Counted from the first letter of the stretch, positions 29,008 to 39,319 are shown. The stretch is DNA of 64,000 nucleotides from Klebsiella pneumoniae (GCA_945878555.1 CAMDWI010000013.1:1-64000), one strand, 5' to 3'. Numbers and translations: made by a program. Notes: generated by a model from the sequence alone, not told the origin.

Positions 29008-29695
29008 GAATAATTCCTCTGCTGTTATTGTGCAGGCTGAACATCTTGGAAAGCAAGTCAACAGTCCGGATGGTCGCCTGACTATACTTGATGATATCAA
29101 TTTTTCACTGCATTCCGGACAAAGCCTGGCCATCGTCGGTGTGTCCGGCTCGGGCAAATCTACCTTGCTTGGACTGCTGGCCGGTCTGGATGTTGCAAGT
29201 TCGGGCCGGGTCCTGCTTGATAATACGGATCTGAATACACTGGATGAAGATGGCCGGGCCAGACTGCGCAACCGGCGGGTCGGTTTTGTATTTCAGTCAT
29301 TCCAGCTGCTTAAAAGCCTGACTGCACTGGAAAATGTAATGTTACCACTCGAACTCGCCGGAATGGATCAACCTGATCGGGTTGCCCGGGAACGATTAAG
29401 CGAGGTGGGTCTCAGCGCGCGTCTCGGTCATTATCCCGCCCAGCTGTCCGGGGGAGAACAGCAGCGGGTGGCCATCGCGCGTGCATTTGCGGCGGGCCCG
29501 AAGATCCTGTTTGCTGATGAACCTACCGGGAATCTGGACCAGAAAACAGCGCAGACTATTATCGAGCTGATCTTCGCCCTGAACGAGGAACACGGGACCA
29601 CGCTGGTTCTCGTTACCCATGACCTCTCCATCGCCAGACTCTGTGAACGCCGGATAACACTGGCAGGCGGGCGAATTATTGCTGATGAAAGCTGA
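29006..29695 (+). CDS. ybbA: ABC transporter ATP-binding protein, YbbA-like
   Basis: 229 residues of the LolD/MacB-type ATPase group. Walker A VGVSGSGKST is near 47-56, the signature is LSGGEQQRVAIARA, and Walker B is ILFADEPTGNLDQKT. It overlaps the permease gene by 17 bp. The TesA neighbour and a FtsX-type partner identify the YbbA/YbbP system, an inner-membrane complex of unclear substrate thought to act on the envelope by mechanotransmission rather than transport across the membrane. Confidence 0.9.
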   Translation: MNNSSAVIVQAEHLGKQVNSPDGRLTILDDINFSLHSGQSLAIVGVSGSGKSTLLGLLAGLDVASSGRVLLDNTDLNTLDEDGRARLRNRRVGFVFQSFQLLKSLTALENVMLPLELAGMDQPDRVARERLSEVGLSARLGHYPAQLSGGEQQRVAIARAFAAGPKILFADEPTGNLDQKTAQTIIELIFALNEEHGTTLVLVTHDLSIARLCERRITLAGGRIIADES

Positions 29696-32174
29696 TATTC
29701 TGAAACTGGCGGTGCAGTCGTTACGGCGCGACTGGCGGTCCGGTGAAATTCGCCTGATCGCTATTGCTATCGTCATTGCCGTTGCCAGTCTCACCTCGGT
29801 CGGTTTTTTTACTGACCGGGTCAAACGTGCGAGTGAGACCCAGGCGACGGAATTATTGGCCGCTGATCTGGTAATACAGTCACGCCAGCCTGTGGCAGAT
29901 GAAGTCAGGGAGATGATCCGCTCTGCGGGTCTGGTCGAGACCGATATCACCAGCATGCGCAGTATGGTCATGGCCGGCGACAACCTGCAGATGGCCGAGG
30001 TCAAGGCAGTGGAGGCAGGTTATCCGCTACGGGGCAAACTGCGGACCTCATCCGACTTATTCACCCCCGAGACAGTTACGTCCAACATACCCGAACCTGG
30101 AACAGTCTGGATAGACAGTCGCCTGTTCCAGTTACTCGGCATCCACATGGGAGACAGTGTCAGTGTGGGCTCCTCCAGTCTGACAGTCAGCAGAATCATT
30201 ACCTATGAGCCGGATCGGGGGGGTGATATGTTCAATATCGCACCCCGCTTGCTGATGAACCTTGCCGATCTGCCCGCGACCGGTCTGGTCTTGCCCGCAA
30301 GCCGCATAGATTACAGTCTGCTGCTGGGAGGCAATCCGGACGCGATTGAACAGTTCAGGGGCGCAATTGAGGGGCGCAAGGGCCTGCGTTTTCAGGGTAT
30401 CCGTGATGCCCGGCCGGAGTTGAAGTCGGCATTGGAGCGGGCAGAACAGTTTCTGGGGCTGGCCGCTCTGGTCAGTGTGGCACTCGCCGGACTGGCGGTG
30501 GCCATGTCGGCACAACGCTATGTCGTCCGCCATTTTGATAACTGTGCCATCATGCGTTGCCTGGGCGCAGATCAAAGGACTATCACCTCCGTCTACCTGT
30601 TACAGCTATTTATATTGTCACTGGTCGGCAGTCTGGCGGGTGCAGCGCTGGGCTACCTGGGACAACAGGTGTTGGGTAGTATGCTTGCCGGTATGACCAC
30701 AAGTGAATTACCCGCAGCTTCCGTCGTGCCGCTGTTTACAGGGATCGCCGCAGGTACTATCACCACCATCGGTTTTGCCATGCCGCAGATATTACGACTG
30801 CGTCATGTATCACCGCTGCGTGTACTCAGACGGGATATGGATCCATTGCCACCCGGTGCAGCAGGCAGTTATGGAACAGCAGTGCTGGCACTGGCGTTGT
30901 TATCCCCCTGGCAGTCCGGTAATCCCGGTCTGACCTTGTGGACATTTCTGGGCATAATTGTAACGGCCCTGCTGCTGACCGCCGGGGCCATCCTCCTGAT
31001 CCGTATTCTGGATCGCTTTCGTAACCGGGTTGGAACCGCATTCCGGTTTGGCCTTGCCAATATAACCCGTCGCGCGGGTTCCAGTATCGCCCAGATTATC
31101 GGCATTGGACTCGGGGTGATGGTCATGCTGCTGTTGACGCTGGTCCGGACCGACCTTTTGAATGAATGGCGTGGACGCTTGCCGGAAGGCACACCTAATT
31201 ATTTCCTCATCAATATCAGCGCCGAAGATGTGCCCGGACTGAACCGGTTCCTGCAAGACAAGGGGAAGACCACGGCCGCTGTTTATCCGATGACAGGGGC
31301 CAGACTGGCCCGGATCAATGATGTCACCGTCGATCCTGAGGCGTTTGCTACCGAGGCGGGTCAACGCTGGGCGCGCAGGGCCTATAACCTCACCTGGTCA
31401 GAGGCGCTGCCTGCGGCCAACGAGATTACGGCAGGTATCTGGTGGCAGGATGCAGCGCCCGGCGAGTCGTTATTTTCCTTTGAGGAGGGTATTGCGACAG
31501 ATCTGGGCGTAGGCCTGGGTGACCGTATCACCTTCCTGATCGCCGGGGCAGAAGTCACCGGCAGGATAAGCAGTATCCGCAAGGTCCAGTGGGACACATT
31601 TAACGTCAACTTCTTCGTCATTGCGAACCCGGGCACGCTGGACAACTACCCTGCCAGTTTTGTCACCAGCTTTTACCTGCCGCCCGAGGACAAGGACCTG
31701 ATTATTGAACTGGTCAGGGCATATCCCAGCGTCACCGTTTACGATGTCGACGCCCTGATCTCCGAGGTACGTCGCATTATGGAGCAGGTTGTGCGCACTA
31801 TCGAGTTCGTGTTCGGGTTCACCCTGTTATCCGGTATAGTGGTATTGGCTGCCGCATTGCAGACTACACACGATGAACGCACCTACGAATCGGCATTGTT
31901 GTCTGCCATCGGTGCCGGTCGGCGCCAGATCCTGGCGGGCCTCGCCGCTGAATTTGTCTGTATCGGGATGATAGCCGGAATACTGGCGGCCTGGTCTGCC
32001 ACCGTGGTCGAGGTGATACTTGCGAAATATGTATTCAAGATGGATATCGTTATTAATTATCTGGTTTGGCTGATTGCGCCGCTGACCTGCACCATCGTTA
32101 TAGTCGTGGCGGGACTTGCAGGCACCTGGCGCGTATTGTCGACACCGCCGGTCGTTGCATTGAGACAAAACTGA
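29679..32174 (+). CDS. ybbP: FtsX-like ABC permease, YbbP-like
   Basis: 831-residue membrane protein with ten expected membrane spans: one near residue 25-45, groups near 260-400 and 405-490, and a last group near 700-820. MLMKADILKLAVQSLRRDW opens it; large periplasmic regions lie between the spans (about 50-250 and 510-690). Two FtsX domains are recognisable, the first ending with RLRHVSPLRVLRRD and the second with TPPVVALRQN, which are the usual cytoplasmic elbows. ATG 29679 or 29685 could start it. Partner of the ATPase upstream. Confidence 0.9.
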   Translation: MLMKADILKLAVQSLRRDWRSGEIRLIAIAIVIAVASLTSVGFFTDRVKRASETQATELLAADLVIQSRQPVADEVREMIRSAGLVETDITSMRSMVMAGDNLQMAEVKAVEAGYPLRGKLRTSSDLFTPETVTSNIPEPGTVWIDSRLFQLLGIHMGDSVSVGSSSLTVSRIITYEPDRGGDMFNIAPRLLMNLADLPATGLVLPASRIDYSLLLGGNPDAIEQFRGAIEGRKGLRFQGIRDARPELKSALERAEQFLGLAALVSVALAGLAVAMSAQRYVVRHFDNCAIMRCLGADQRTITSVYLLQLFILSLVGSLAGAALGYLGQQVLGSMLAGMTTSELPAASVVPLFTGIAAGTITTIGFAMPQILRLRHVSPLRVLRRDMDPLPPGAAGSYGTAVLALALLSPWQSGNPGLTLWTFLGIIVTALLLTAGAILLIRILDRFRNRVGTAFRFGLANITRRAGSSIAQIIGIGLGVMVMLLLTLVRTDLLNEWRGRLPEGTPNYFLINISAEDVPGLNRFLQDKGKTTAAVYPMTGARLARINDVTVDPEAFATEAGQRWARRAYNLTWSEALPAANEITAGIWWQDAAPGESLFSFEEGIATDLGVGLGDRITFLIAGAEVTGRISSIRKVQWDTFNVNFFVIANPGTLDNYPASFVTSFYLPPEDKDLIIELVRAYPSVTVYDVDALISEVRRIMEQVVRTIEFVFGFTLLSGIVVLAAALQTTHDERTYESALLSAIGAGRRQILAGLAAEFVCIGMIAGILAAWSATVVEVILAKYVFKMDIVINYLVWLIAPLTCTIVIVVAGLAGTWRVLSTPPVVALRQN

Positions 32175-32187
32175 CGCTCAGCCTCGT

Positions 32188-32493
32188 ATGCGTGAAATTT
32201 ACTTTGGCGATTTAAGGTCGATGGTGATTGAATATGTGCGGGAAATTGAGTCCGGCACACCCGAGGCTGACTCTATCCCGTGGTTTTTGTTGAAATACCT
32301 GAGACGTATAATCAAGGTTACCGAACCACCGGCGCGGACGGGACGGGTGGATGGTGCCATACATTCACTGGTCCGGTTTTATATTGATAATATTGATGAG
32401 CGCTCAGAGCACGGACGGATTTGCATCAATATATATGACCAGTACCGCAAGGTGTTGCGGGAAAACCAGACGCAAGACAGCAAACGCGGCTGA
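32188..32493 (+). CDS. Conserved-looking hypothetical protein, 101 residues
   Basis: Soluble, charged and probably helical (MREIYFGDLRSMVIEYVREI at the start, ICINIYDQYRKVLREN near the end). No motif I recognise, no Cys pair, no signal peptide. It begins 13 bp after ybbP and ends 24 bp before hemH on the same strand, so it likely shares their transcript. No strong ribosome site is visible. Coding status rests on spacing and on sensible composition. Confidence 0.55.
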   Translation: MREIYFGDLRSMVIEYVREIESGTPEADSIPWFLLKYLRRIIKVTEPPARTGRVDGAIHSLVRFYIDNIDERSEHGRICINIYDQYRKVLRENQTQDSKRG

Positions 32494-32517
32494 CATCCAC
32501 TCGAAACGGGAAGCAAA

Positions 32518-33606
32518 ATGGCCAGATATAAAGGCAGCGAGCAGCCGGCACATAACAGTCTGCCGGCAACCGGGATACTCATCACCAATCTGGGAACGCC
32601 GGATGCGCCTACCAGCAAGGCCTTACGCAGATATCTGGCCGAATTTCTCAGCGATCCCCGGGTAATCGAGACCTCAAAACTGATCTGGTGGCCGATCCTG
32701 TACGGCATTATCCTGACCTTGCGCCCGCACAAATCCGCCGAGGCCTATAACAAGGTCTGGACCAACGATGGTTCCCCGTTGAAGGTCATCTCTGAACGCC
32801 AGGTCGCCGGACTGACACCACGTCTGCAACAACTGATTGAGGGACCTGTTGTTGTTGAACTGGCGATGCGATATGGCAACCCCTCGATACGTTCTGCACT
32901 GGAACGCATGCATGCGGCCAATGTGAGAAAGCTGCTGGTGTTTCCGCTCTATCCACAATACTCTGCTACGACCACCGCCTCGACATTTGATGCCGTGGCC
33001 GATGTGCTGAAGACCTGGCGCTGGATACCCGAGCTGCGCATGATTAATCATTACCATGACCACGCCGGATATATTGCGGCACTGGCAGAAAGTATCCGCC
33101 TGTACTGGGCAGGTCATGGCAAGCCTGACAAGCTGTTATTCTCCTTCCACGGGCTGCCGAAAAAATACCTGATCGCAGGCGACCCGTACTTCTGTGAATG
33201 CCACAAGACGGCCCGTTTGGTCGCCACACAGCTGCAACTTGAGGAGGACGAATGGACTGTGACATTCCAGTCACGGTTTGGACCGACCGAGTGGCTCAAG
33301 CCCTATACGGGTGATGTATTGCAGGGCTGGGCGAAATCCGGAATAGCTAATGTACAGATAGTGTGTCCTGGCTTCTCTGCTGACTGTCTGGAAACACTGG
33401 AAGAAATCCAGATCCAGTATCGCCAGCAATTTCTTGAAGCAGGTGGAAAACAGTTTTCCTATATCCCGGCATTAAACGACAGCGCTGCCCATCTTGATGT
33501 ACTGACCGGGATCATTCTAAATCACTGTCAGGGCTGGCAAACTCATCCGGAAGAAATATCGTCCGGAGAGGTAAGCAAACGTGCAGAAAAATTCATGAAC
33601 AACTGA
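32518..33606 (+). CDS. hemH: Ferrochelatase
   Basis: 362 residues; inserts Fe2+ into protoporphyrin IX, the last step of heme synthesis. Motifs include GILITNLGTPDAPTSKALR at the N-terminus, VFPLYPQYSATTTAS, the catalytic His in LLFSFHGLPKKYL, TFQSRFGPTEWLKPYT, and CPGFSADCLETLEEI. The C-terminal extension past the core is short. No cysteine quartet for an iron-sulfur cluster is apparent at the C-terminus. Confidence 0.96.
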   Translation: MARYKGSEQPAHNSLPATGILITNLGTPDAPTSKALRRYLAEFLSDPRVIETSKLIWWPILYGIILTLRPHKSAEAYNKVWTNDGSPLKVISERQVAGLTPRLQQLIEGPVVVELAMRYGNPSIRSALERMHAANVRKLLVFPLYPQYSATTTASTFDAVADVLKTWRWIPELRMINHYHDHAGYIAALAESIRLYWAGHGKPDKLLFSFHGLPKKYLIAGDPYFCECHKTARLVATQLQLEEDEWTVTFQSRFGPTEWLKPYTGDVLQGWAKSGIANVQIVCPGFSADCLETLEEIQIQYRQQFLEAGGKQFSYIPALNDSAAHLDVLTGIILNHCQGWQTHPEEISSGEVSKRAEKFMNN

Positions 33607-33674
33607 AGCTTGCCGGATCAATCTGCGAAATAGCTTGAGCCCAACTGGCACTATGGGGTAATTTTAGCACCGGA

Positions 33675-35717
33675 ATGACCATAATATCTGCAAGAGGACA
33701 AGCTGACTGTTGTATGCGACCTGAACAAGGCAAATGTCATGCTGTGATTTCCAGTCTGTTACTGGCTATATCCATACTGTTTTATTGCCAGCCTGGCTGG
33801 ACGGTTACGGCCGAATCACTTGAGCAGCAACGCAAACTCTATCTGAATGCCAAAAAATCATTGCGCGACGGCAAACTTTCCGATTACCGGAAAACAGCTG
33901 CTGCACTGAAAGACTACCCGCTCTATCCCTATCTTGTTTACGATTATCTGCGACCACGCCTGACCAGTTCCAAAGACGAGGACATCAAATCGTTCCTGCA
34001 ACAATACCCTGACTCGCTGCTGGCCGATGATCTGCGTCAGGCCTGGCTGAAATTACTGGCTCAACGTAATCGCTGGCAGGACTTCCTGCAGATCTACACC
34101 GCCCAGAAAGATGTGAGCCTGCAGTGTTACCAGTTACAGGCGCGGATCAAGACAAACCAGGAATCCGACAGCCTGCTGGAAGATACCCGGCAATTATGGC
34201 TGGCCGGCAAATCACAACCGGATGCCTGTACCCCGGCCTTTGACCTGCTGGTAAAAAGCCCGCTGATGACCAGTGATCTGATCTGGGATCGGATCCGGTT
34301 GTCCATGCAGGAAGGTGAGACCGGGCTTGCCAGTTATCTGGGTAAAAAACTGGAGAAGCAGGACCAGCAATGGGTTACCCGCTGGGTTGCCACCTATCAG
34401 AACCCGGCTAAAACAACCAGCAAACCGGGATACCAGAACGTTGCAATTGCCCGCGAGATTCTGGCGCACGGTGTTAAACGACTCGCCAGTACAGATATCA
34501 AAACAGCCATCTCGCGCTGGGAGGCACTGAAACCTGTCTACACGTTCGACAAGGAACAGATTACCGATGTTGAACGCACACTGGGCATACGTGCGGTAAT
34601 CAAGAAACATCCCCAGGCCCGGCAGTATCTCGCTGCTATTGATAATGCCGATGTGAATGAAGAGTTGTTTCACTGGCGTCTGCGAAATGCGCTGGATGAT
34701 CTGGACTGGTCGCTGTTGGCAAAATGGACTGAAGGCACACCGACTGAAGAAAACGTGCGCTTGCGCTGGTTATACTGGCGGGCCCGCGCACTCGAACAGA
34801 CCGGTAAGGCCGATGAGGCACGTCAAATCTACCAGAAGGTCGCCGCAGAGCGTGATTACTACGGCTTTCTCGCCGCCGACCGGATTTCTGCACCGTACAA
34901 TATCGATTACCAGCCCTTGCCTGATGATCCGGAAACCTGGCAGGCCATACGCGAGCTGCCAGGCGTCAAACGCGCACGCGAATTGTTTCTGACCGGAGGC
35001 GGTTATCCTTCGCGCCGCGAATGGAATTACACACTGAAGGACATGTCTGTCTATCACAAGGAAATAGCGGCCGCTCTGGCGGCAGAATGGGGCTGGCATG
35101 ATCGTGCGATTCTCACACTGGGCCAGGCACAGTCGTACGGAAATCTGGTAGTACGTTTCCCGATTGCATTTGAAGACAAGATGACCCGTTATGCCAGACT
35201 GCGTGAACTTGATCTTGGCTGGGTGTTTGCACTGACCCGGGCTGAAAGTGCCTTCATGGTTGATGCCAAATCTCCGTCCGGCGCGCTCGGATTAATGCAG
35301 GTCATGCCCGCCACTGGCGCGGAGACCGCAAAATCGATAGGACTTGCCAACTTCAAGCCGAATCTGTTGCTTGATCCGGAAAAGAACATCACTATCGGCA
35401 CGGCCTATCTTAAACGTGTGCATGATCGTTTTGGCAACAAGGTACTGGCTACAGCGGCCTATAATGCGGGCCCGAATGCGGTGGCGCGCTGGCTGGCACA
35501 GTCCGATTGTACAGACCCCGATGTCTGGGTTGAAAAGATCCCTTACACTGAGACCCGAAAATACGTATCTCGCATCATGTTTTTTGCCACGGTGTATGAC
35601 TGGCGTCTGAATAACACAATTACTCGCGTAAGTGAACGAATGGATCCGATTATTCCAACGCGCAAGGAGCAGCTCGCCAGTCTGAGCTGCTCTACGACTA
35701 ACCTGTCACAGAACTGA
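33675..35717 (+). CDS. slt: Soluble lytic murein transglycosylase
   Basis: 680 residues, the Slt70 type. A signal segment (SSLLLAISILFYCQPGW) follows a short N-terminal stretch; ATG 33714 would give a more normal leader. The long helical U-domain spans about 60-490, with TPR-like pairs. The catalytic domain has Glu near 523 in ALTRAESAFMVDAKSPSG, then GLMQVMPATG and AAYNAGPNAVARW. It cleaves peptidoglycan to 1,6-anhydro-muropeptides in the periplasm. An unrelated epimerase gene follows 13 bp later. Confidence 0.93.
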   Translation: MTIISARGQADCCMRPEQGKCHAVISSLLLAISILFYCQPGWTVTAESLEQQRKLYLNAKKSLRDGKLSDYRKTAAALKDYPLYPYLVYDYLRPRLTSSKDEDIKSFLQQYPDSLLADDLRQAWLKLLAQRNRWQDFLQIYTAQKDVSLQCYQLQARIKTNQESDSLLEDTRQLWLAGKSQPDACTPAFDLLVKSPLMTSDLIWDRIRLSMQEGETGLASYLGKKLEKQDQQWVTRWVATYQNPAKTTSKPGYQNVAIAREILAHGVKRLASTDIKTAISRWEALKPVYTFDKEQITDVERTLGIRAVIKKHPQARQYLAAIDNADVNEELFHWRLRNALDDLDWSLLAKWTEGTPTEENVRLRWLYWRARALEQTGKADEARQIYQKVAAERDYYGFLAADRISAPYNIDYQPLPDDPETWQAIRELPGVKRARELFLTGGGYPSRREWNYTLKDMSVYHKEIAAALAAEWGWHDRAILTLGQAQSYGNLVVRFPIAFEDKMTRYARLRELDLGWVFALTRAESAFMVDAKSPSGALGLMQVMPATGAETAKSIGLANFKPNLLLDPEKNITIGTAYLKRVHDRFGNKVLATAAYNAGPNAVARWLAQSDCTDPDVWVEKIPYTETRKYVSRIMFFATVYDWRLNNTITRVSERMDPIIPTRKEQLASLSCSTTNLSQN

Positions 35718-35730
35718 GACTCACTTCCCT

Positions 35731-36708
35731 GTGTTGATTAATACTGTCTGTATCGTTGGTGGCTCGGGCTTTGTAGGCCAACGGCTAGCAAACCGACTGA
35801 GTTCCGAAGGCTGTAAAATTCTGATCCCTACACGTAACCGCGAACGACACCGGGAAAACCTGATTCTGTTGCCAGAAGTACAACTGATACACGCCAATGT
35901 GCATGATGAACAACAACTTTGTGTACTGTTTGAAACGTGTGATGCTGTTATTAATCTGTCCGGCATATTGAATGAACGCAGTGGGCCCAATCAGGGGTTT
36001 CGCCATGTGCATGTCGACCTGACCGCAAAAATAATCAACGCTATGAGGCAGACCGGAGTTAAACGACTGCTGCACATGAGCGCGCTTAATGCATCGGTCA
36101 ATGGAAGCAGCCAATACCTGCGTACCAAAGGCGAGGCTGAGCAACTGGTATTGGCTGCATCTGATATACACACCACCTGTTTTCAACCGTCTGTCATATT
36201 CGGGCCAGGTGACAGTTTCTTTAACCGCTTTGCCACACTGCTGCGGCTGGCCCCGGTCTTACCGCTCGCCTGTCCGCAGGCACTCTTTACACCGGTCTAT
36301 GTCGGTGATGTGGCCGACGCCATGGCGCTGACCCTGTCAAATCCTGCGTACTTCAACAAGCGGTTGCAGCTCGGTGGTCCGGACCAACACTCACTGGAGC
36401 AACTTGTCCGCTACACGGCAGACTGTCTCGGGATAAAGCGGCTGATCCTTCCGCTTCCCGATTCGCTGTCACGCGTGCAGGCCGAGGTCATCGACCTGTG
36501 GGGTTTCCTGTTCAATCTGCTCGGGATAGACCAGCCTTTCTCAACTGACAATTACCTGTCCTTGCAAACAGACAGTGTGTGCTCAACGGCTGACCTTGCC
36601 GGTCTGGGGATCACCGCTACCCCGATCGAATCTGTTGTGCCCTCTTATCTTGCCTCTCTAAACTCTACATCGCGTTATGACCAATACCGACAACTGGCCA
36701 GACGTTAG
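35731..36708 (+). CDS. NAD(P)-binding epimerase-like protein, NDUFA9 type
   Basis: 325-residue atypical short-chain dehydrogenase. The nucleotide-binding loop is VGGSGFVGQRLANRL at the N-terminus; the body has INLSGILNERS, MSALNASVNGSSQYLRTKGEAEQLV with a degenerate YxxxK (Tyr-Leu-Arg-Thr-Lys), and FGPGDSFFNRFA, all typical of the complex I NDUFA9-related family. It starts with GTG at 35731. Bacterial members are often next to cca as here (14 bp apart), though the role outside respiratory complex I is unclear. Confidence 0.82.
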   Translation: MLINTVCIVGGSGFVGQRLANRLSSEGCKILIPTRNRERHRENLILLPEVQLIHANVHDEQQLCVLFETCDAVINLSGILNERSGPNQGFRHVHVDLTAKIINAMRQTGVKRLLHMSALNASVNGSSQYLRTKGEAEQLVLAASDIHTTCFQPSVIFGPGDSFFNRFATLLRLAPVLPLACPQALFTPVYVGDVADAMALTLSNPAYFNKRLQLGGPDQHSLEQLVRYTADCLGIKRLILPLPDSLSRVQAEVIDLWGFLFNLLGIDQPFSTDNYLSLQTDSVCSTADLAGLGITATPIESVVPSYLASLNSTSRYDQYRQLARR

Positions 36709-36722
36709 CGCCGGGCAGTGAA

Positions 36723-37970
36723 ATGAAGATCTACCAGGTCGGCGGTGCAGTCCGCGATAACTTGCTGGGACTGGCCATCAAGGATCGCGACTGGGTGGTA
36801 GTTGGTAGCACCCCCGCTGAGATGGAGAGGCTGGGTTTCAAGGCGGTTGGCCAGGACTTCCCGGTATTTCTGCATCCGCAGACACACGAGGAGTATGCAC
36901 TCGCCCGTACCGAGCGCAAGTCCGGCACCGGGTATAAAGGCTTCGTATTCAATGCAACACCCGAGGTTACACTCGAACAGGACCTGGCACGCCGGGACGT
37001 CACCATCAATGCAATTGCCATGGATGAAGCGGGAAATATCATTGACCCTTATGGTGGACGCAAGGATCTCGAATTACGGATCCTGCGCCATGTTTCCGAT
37101 GCATTTATCGAAGACCCGTTACGCGTGTTGCGTGTTGCCCGATTCGCGGCACGCTTCAGTTTCTCCATTGCGCCTGCAACGATGGAACTGATGACCACGC
37201 TGGCAAGGTCCGGAGAACTCGACACACTGGTGCCTGAACGGGTGTGGGCCGAAATGGAAAAGGCGCTCGCAACATCCAGCCCTGTCACATTTTTCGAGGT
37301 ACTGAAACAATGCGGCGCACTGGACCTTATACTCCCCGAAATTGATCAACTGTACGGTGTTCCGCAGCCTGAAAAATACCATCCCGAAATCGATACCGGT
37401 GTGCATACCATGATGGTTCTGCAACAGGCCACCAGCCTGACCGAGGATACCACCGTGCGCTTTGCCGCGCTGGTCCACGATCTCGGCAAGGCCACCACGC
37501 CAAAAGACATATTGCCCGCCCATCATGGGCACGAAGAGCGCGGCGCCAAAATCGTTGAAAAACTCTGTCAGCGCCTGCGTATCCCGAACCGCTATCGTGA
37601 TCTGGCCGTCATCGTCGCCAGATATCATTTCATCTGTCACCGGATCATGGAATTACGGGAAGATACTGTGCTGCGCAAGCTGGAAGCCATGGATGCATTT
37701 CGTCGACCGGAGCGATTTGAGCAGTTCCTGCTGGCCTGTGAGGCCGATGCCCGTGGTCGTACGGGTTATGAGGACAGGTCCTATCCACAGGCTGTTCGTT
37801 TCCGTGAGTATTTTACAGCGGCGAGTAACATCGACATATCTTCAGTAGTGGCGCAAGGTCTGCCTGGCCACGAGATCGGAGCTGCTATCCAGCAAACGCG
37901 AATCAATGCAATAATACAGAAAATGAAAACGCTTTCCGTCACACAGTCTGTAACGGATGGAGATAAATAA
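36723..37970 (+). CDS. cca: Multifunctional CCA-adding enzyme (tRNA nucleotidyltransferase with HD domain)
   Basis: 415 residues of the class II gammaproteobacterial Cca. MKIYQVGGAVRDNLLG opens the nucleotidyltransferase domain, with KDRDWVVVGSTP carrying the catalytic acidic residues, then RRDVTINAIAMDE and DPLRVLRVARFAARF. The C-terminal HD phosphohydrolase domain is seen in FAALVHDLGKATTP. It adds or repairs the CCA tail of tRNAs. The transporter gene follows after 11 bp. Confidence 0.95.
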   Translation: MKIYQVGGAVRDNLLGLAIKDRDWVVVGSTPAEMERLGFKAVGQDFPVFLHPQTHEEYALARTERKSGTGYKGFVFNATPEVTLEQDLARRDVTINAIAMDEAGNIIDPYGGRKDLELRILRHVSDAFIEDPLRVLRVARFAARFSFSIAPATMELMTTLARSGELDTLVPERVWAEMEKALATSSPVTFFEVLKQCGALDLILPEIDQLYGVPQPEKYHPEIDTGVHTMMVLQQATSLTEDTTVRFAALVHDLGKATTPKDILPAHHGHEERGAKIVEKLCQRLRIPNRYRDLAVIVARYHFICHRIMELREDTVLRKLEAMDAFRRPERFEQFLLACEADARGRTGYEDRSYPQAVRFREYFTAASNIDISSVVAQGLPGHEIGAAIQQTRINAIIQKMKTLSVTQSVTDGDK

Positions 37971-37981
37971 GGGATACGCTT

Positions 37982-39304
37982 ATGGCTTCGGTAACACAAA
38001 ACAGGCTGGTCAGGCTCATCATAGGTGCTGCCGATATAGAGCCGAACGAGATAAAAGCGACCGTCACGGCATTCGCATTTGTATTTATCCTCATGGCCTC
38101 TTACTTCATACTTCGGCCAGTACGGGACGCGATGGCCAGCGACTGGAGTGATGCCGAGGTCAGCTTTCTCTGGACACTGCAATTCTTTATCAGCATCGCC
38201 GTCATCTCACTGTACGGTTTTGCGGTATCACAAATCAAATTCAGACATCTGGTCCCGGCCATTTACAGTCTGTTTGCTGCGAGTTTTGTACTATTCTATC
38301 TTGGTACTTTTATGTTCGAGGATCGTGTCCTCATCGACAAAAGCTATTATGTCTGGGTCAGTACATTCGCCTTGTTCAACACTTCTGTATTCTGGAGTTA
38401 TATGGCTGACCTGTTTAACAAACAACAGGCCAAACGATTGTTTGCAATTATCGCCTCCGGCGCCAGTGCCGGCGCGCTGGTCGGCCCGGCGATCCCCACA
38501 ATTTTTGCCGGTATTGCCGGTGGTGACACACTGACGCTGATAGCAGCGATTATGTTGATGTTGCCAGTCCCGCTGGTTCCGTATCTGGCCAGATTGAAGA
38601 TTACCGACCTGCGCAATGAAAACGTACATGCGGATGTAAATGAAATCAAGATCGGTGGCAACCCTTTTGCTGGTTTCAAAATGTTCCTGACCAATCCGTA
38701 TCTGCTGGCCATCGGCGTGTTCCTGCTGCTCTATACCGTGAACGGATCGTTTCTCTATTTCCAGCAAAAAAACCTGCTGGAGGCCTATGACCGGGAAACC
38801 CGTACCCAAATCCTCGGCAGCATCACGCTATTAATCAATTTGCTGACGTTCGGACTTGCCTATTTCGCGACCGGCAGACTGGTCAAAAAACTTGGCATGG
38901 GTATAACACTGGCACTGATGCCTGTACTGATGGTAATGGGCATGATGATCCTGGCGTTTACACCGGTCATTACCGTCCTACTGGCACTGAACGTGGTCAG
39001 AAACGCAGGTAATTATGCAGTTACCCAACCGGCGAGACAGATGCTGTTTACCGAGGTCGACAAGGAAACCCGCTTCAAGGCCAAACCCGTTATTGATGTC
39101 GTCGTCTATCGTGGTGGCGATATGATGACGGCCTGGTTCTTTACTTCCCTGACGGAAGGTCTGGGGCTGGGTATGGCAGCGGTCAGTATGGTGGGTTCGG
39201 GTATCGCTGCGATTTGGGCAGCTGTTGGTATATACATGGGTCGCGTATACGATAGACGCACGCCGCAATCAGAAGGACAGTCAGTGGCCAAACCGGTGAC
39301 CTGA
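37982..39304 (+). CDS. Twelve-helix transporter of the MFS / NTP-NDP translocase-like group
   Basis: 440 residues with about 12 hydrophobic spans. FILMASYFILRPVRDAMASD is the recognisable start of a group of bacterial carriers related both to major facilitator proteins and to ATP/ADP translocases of intracellular bacteria. Later segments include RLFAIIASGASAGALVGP and KPVIDVVVYRGGDMMTAW. There is no evidence of an energy-parasitic lifestyle in the window, so nucleotide exchange should not be assumed. Cotranscription with cca is likely. Substrate unknown. Confidence 0.7.
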   Translation: MASVTQNRLVRLIIGAADIEPNEIKATVTAFAFVFILMASYFILRPVRDAMASDWSDAEVSFLWTLQFFISIAVISLYGFAVSQIKFRHLVPAIYSLFAASFVLFYLGTFMFEDRVLIDKSYYVWVSTFALFNTSVFWSYMADLFNKQQAKRLFAIIASGASAGALVGPAIPTIFAGIAGGDTLTLIAAIMLMLPVPLVPYLARLKITDLRNENVHADVNEIKIGGNPFAGFKMFLTNPYLLAIGVFLLLYTVNGSFLYFQQKNLLEAYDRETRTQILGSITLLINLLTFGLAYFATGRLVKKLGMGITLALMPVLMVMGMMILAFTPVITVLLALNVVRNAGNYAVTQPARQMLFTEVDKETRFKAKPVIDVVVYRGGDMMTAWFFTSLTEGLGLGMAAVSMVGSGIAAIWAAVGIYMGRVYDRRTPQSEGQSVAKPVT

Positions 39305-39319
39305 TTTCCCCGCTGCGGA

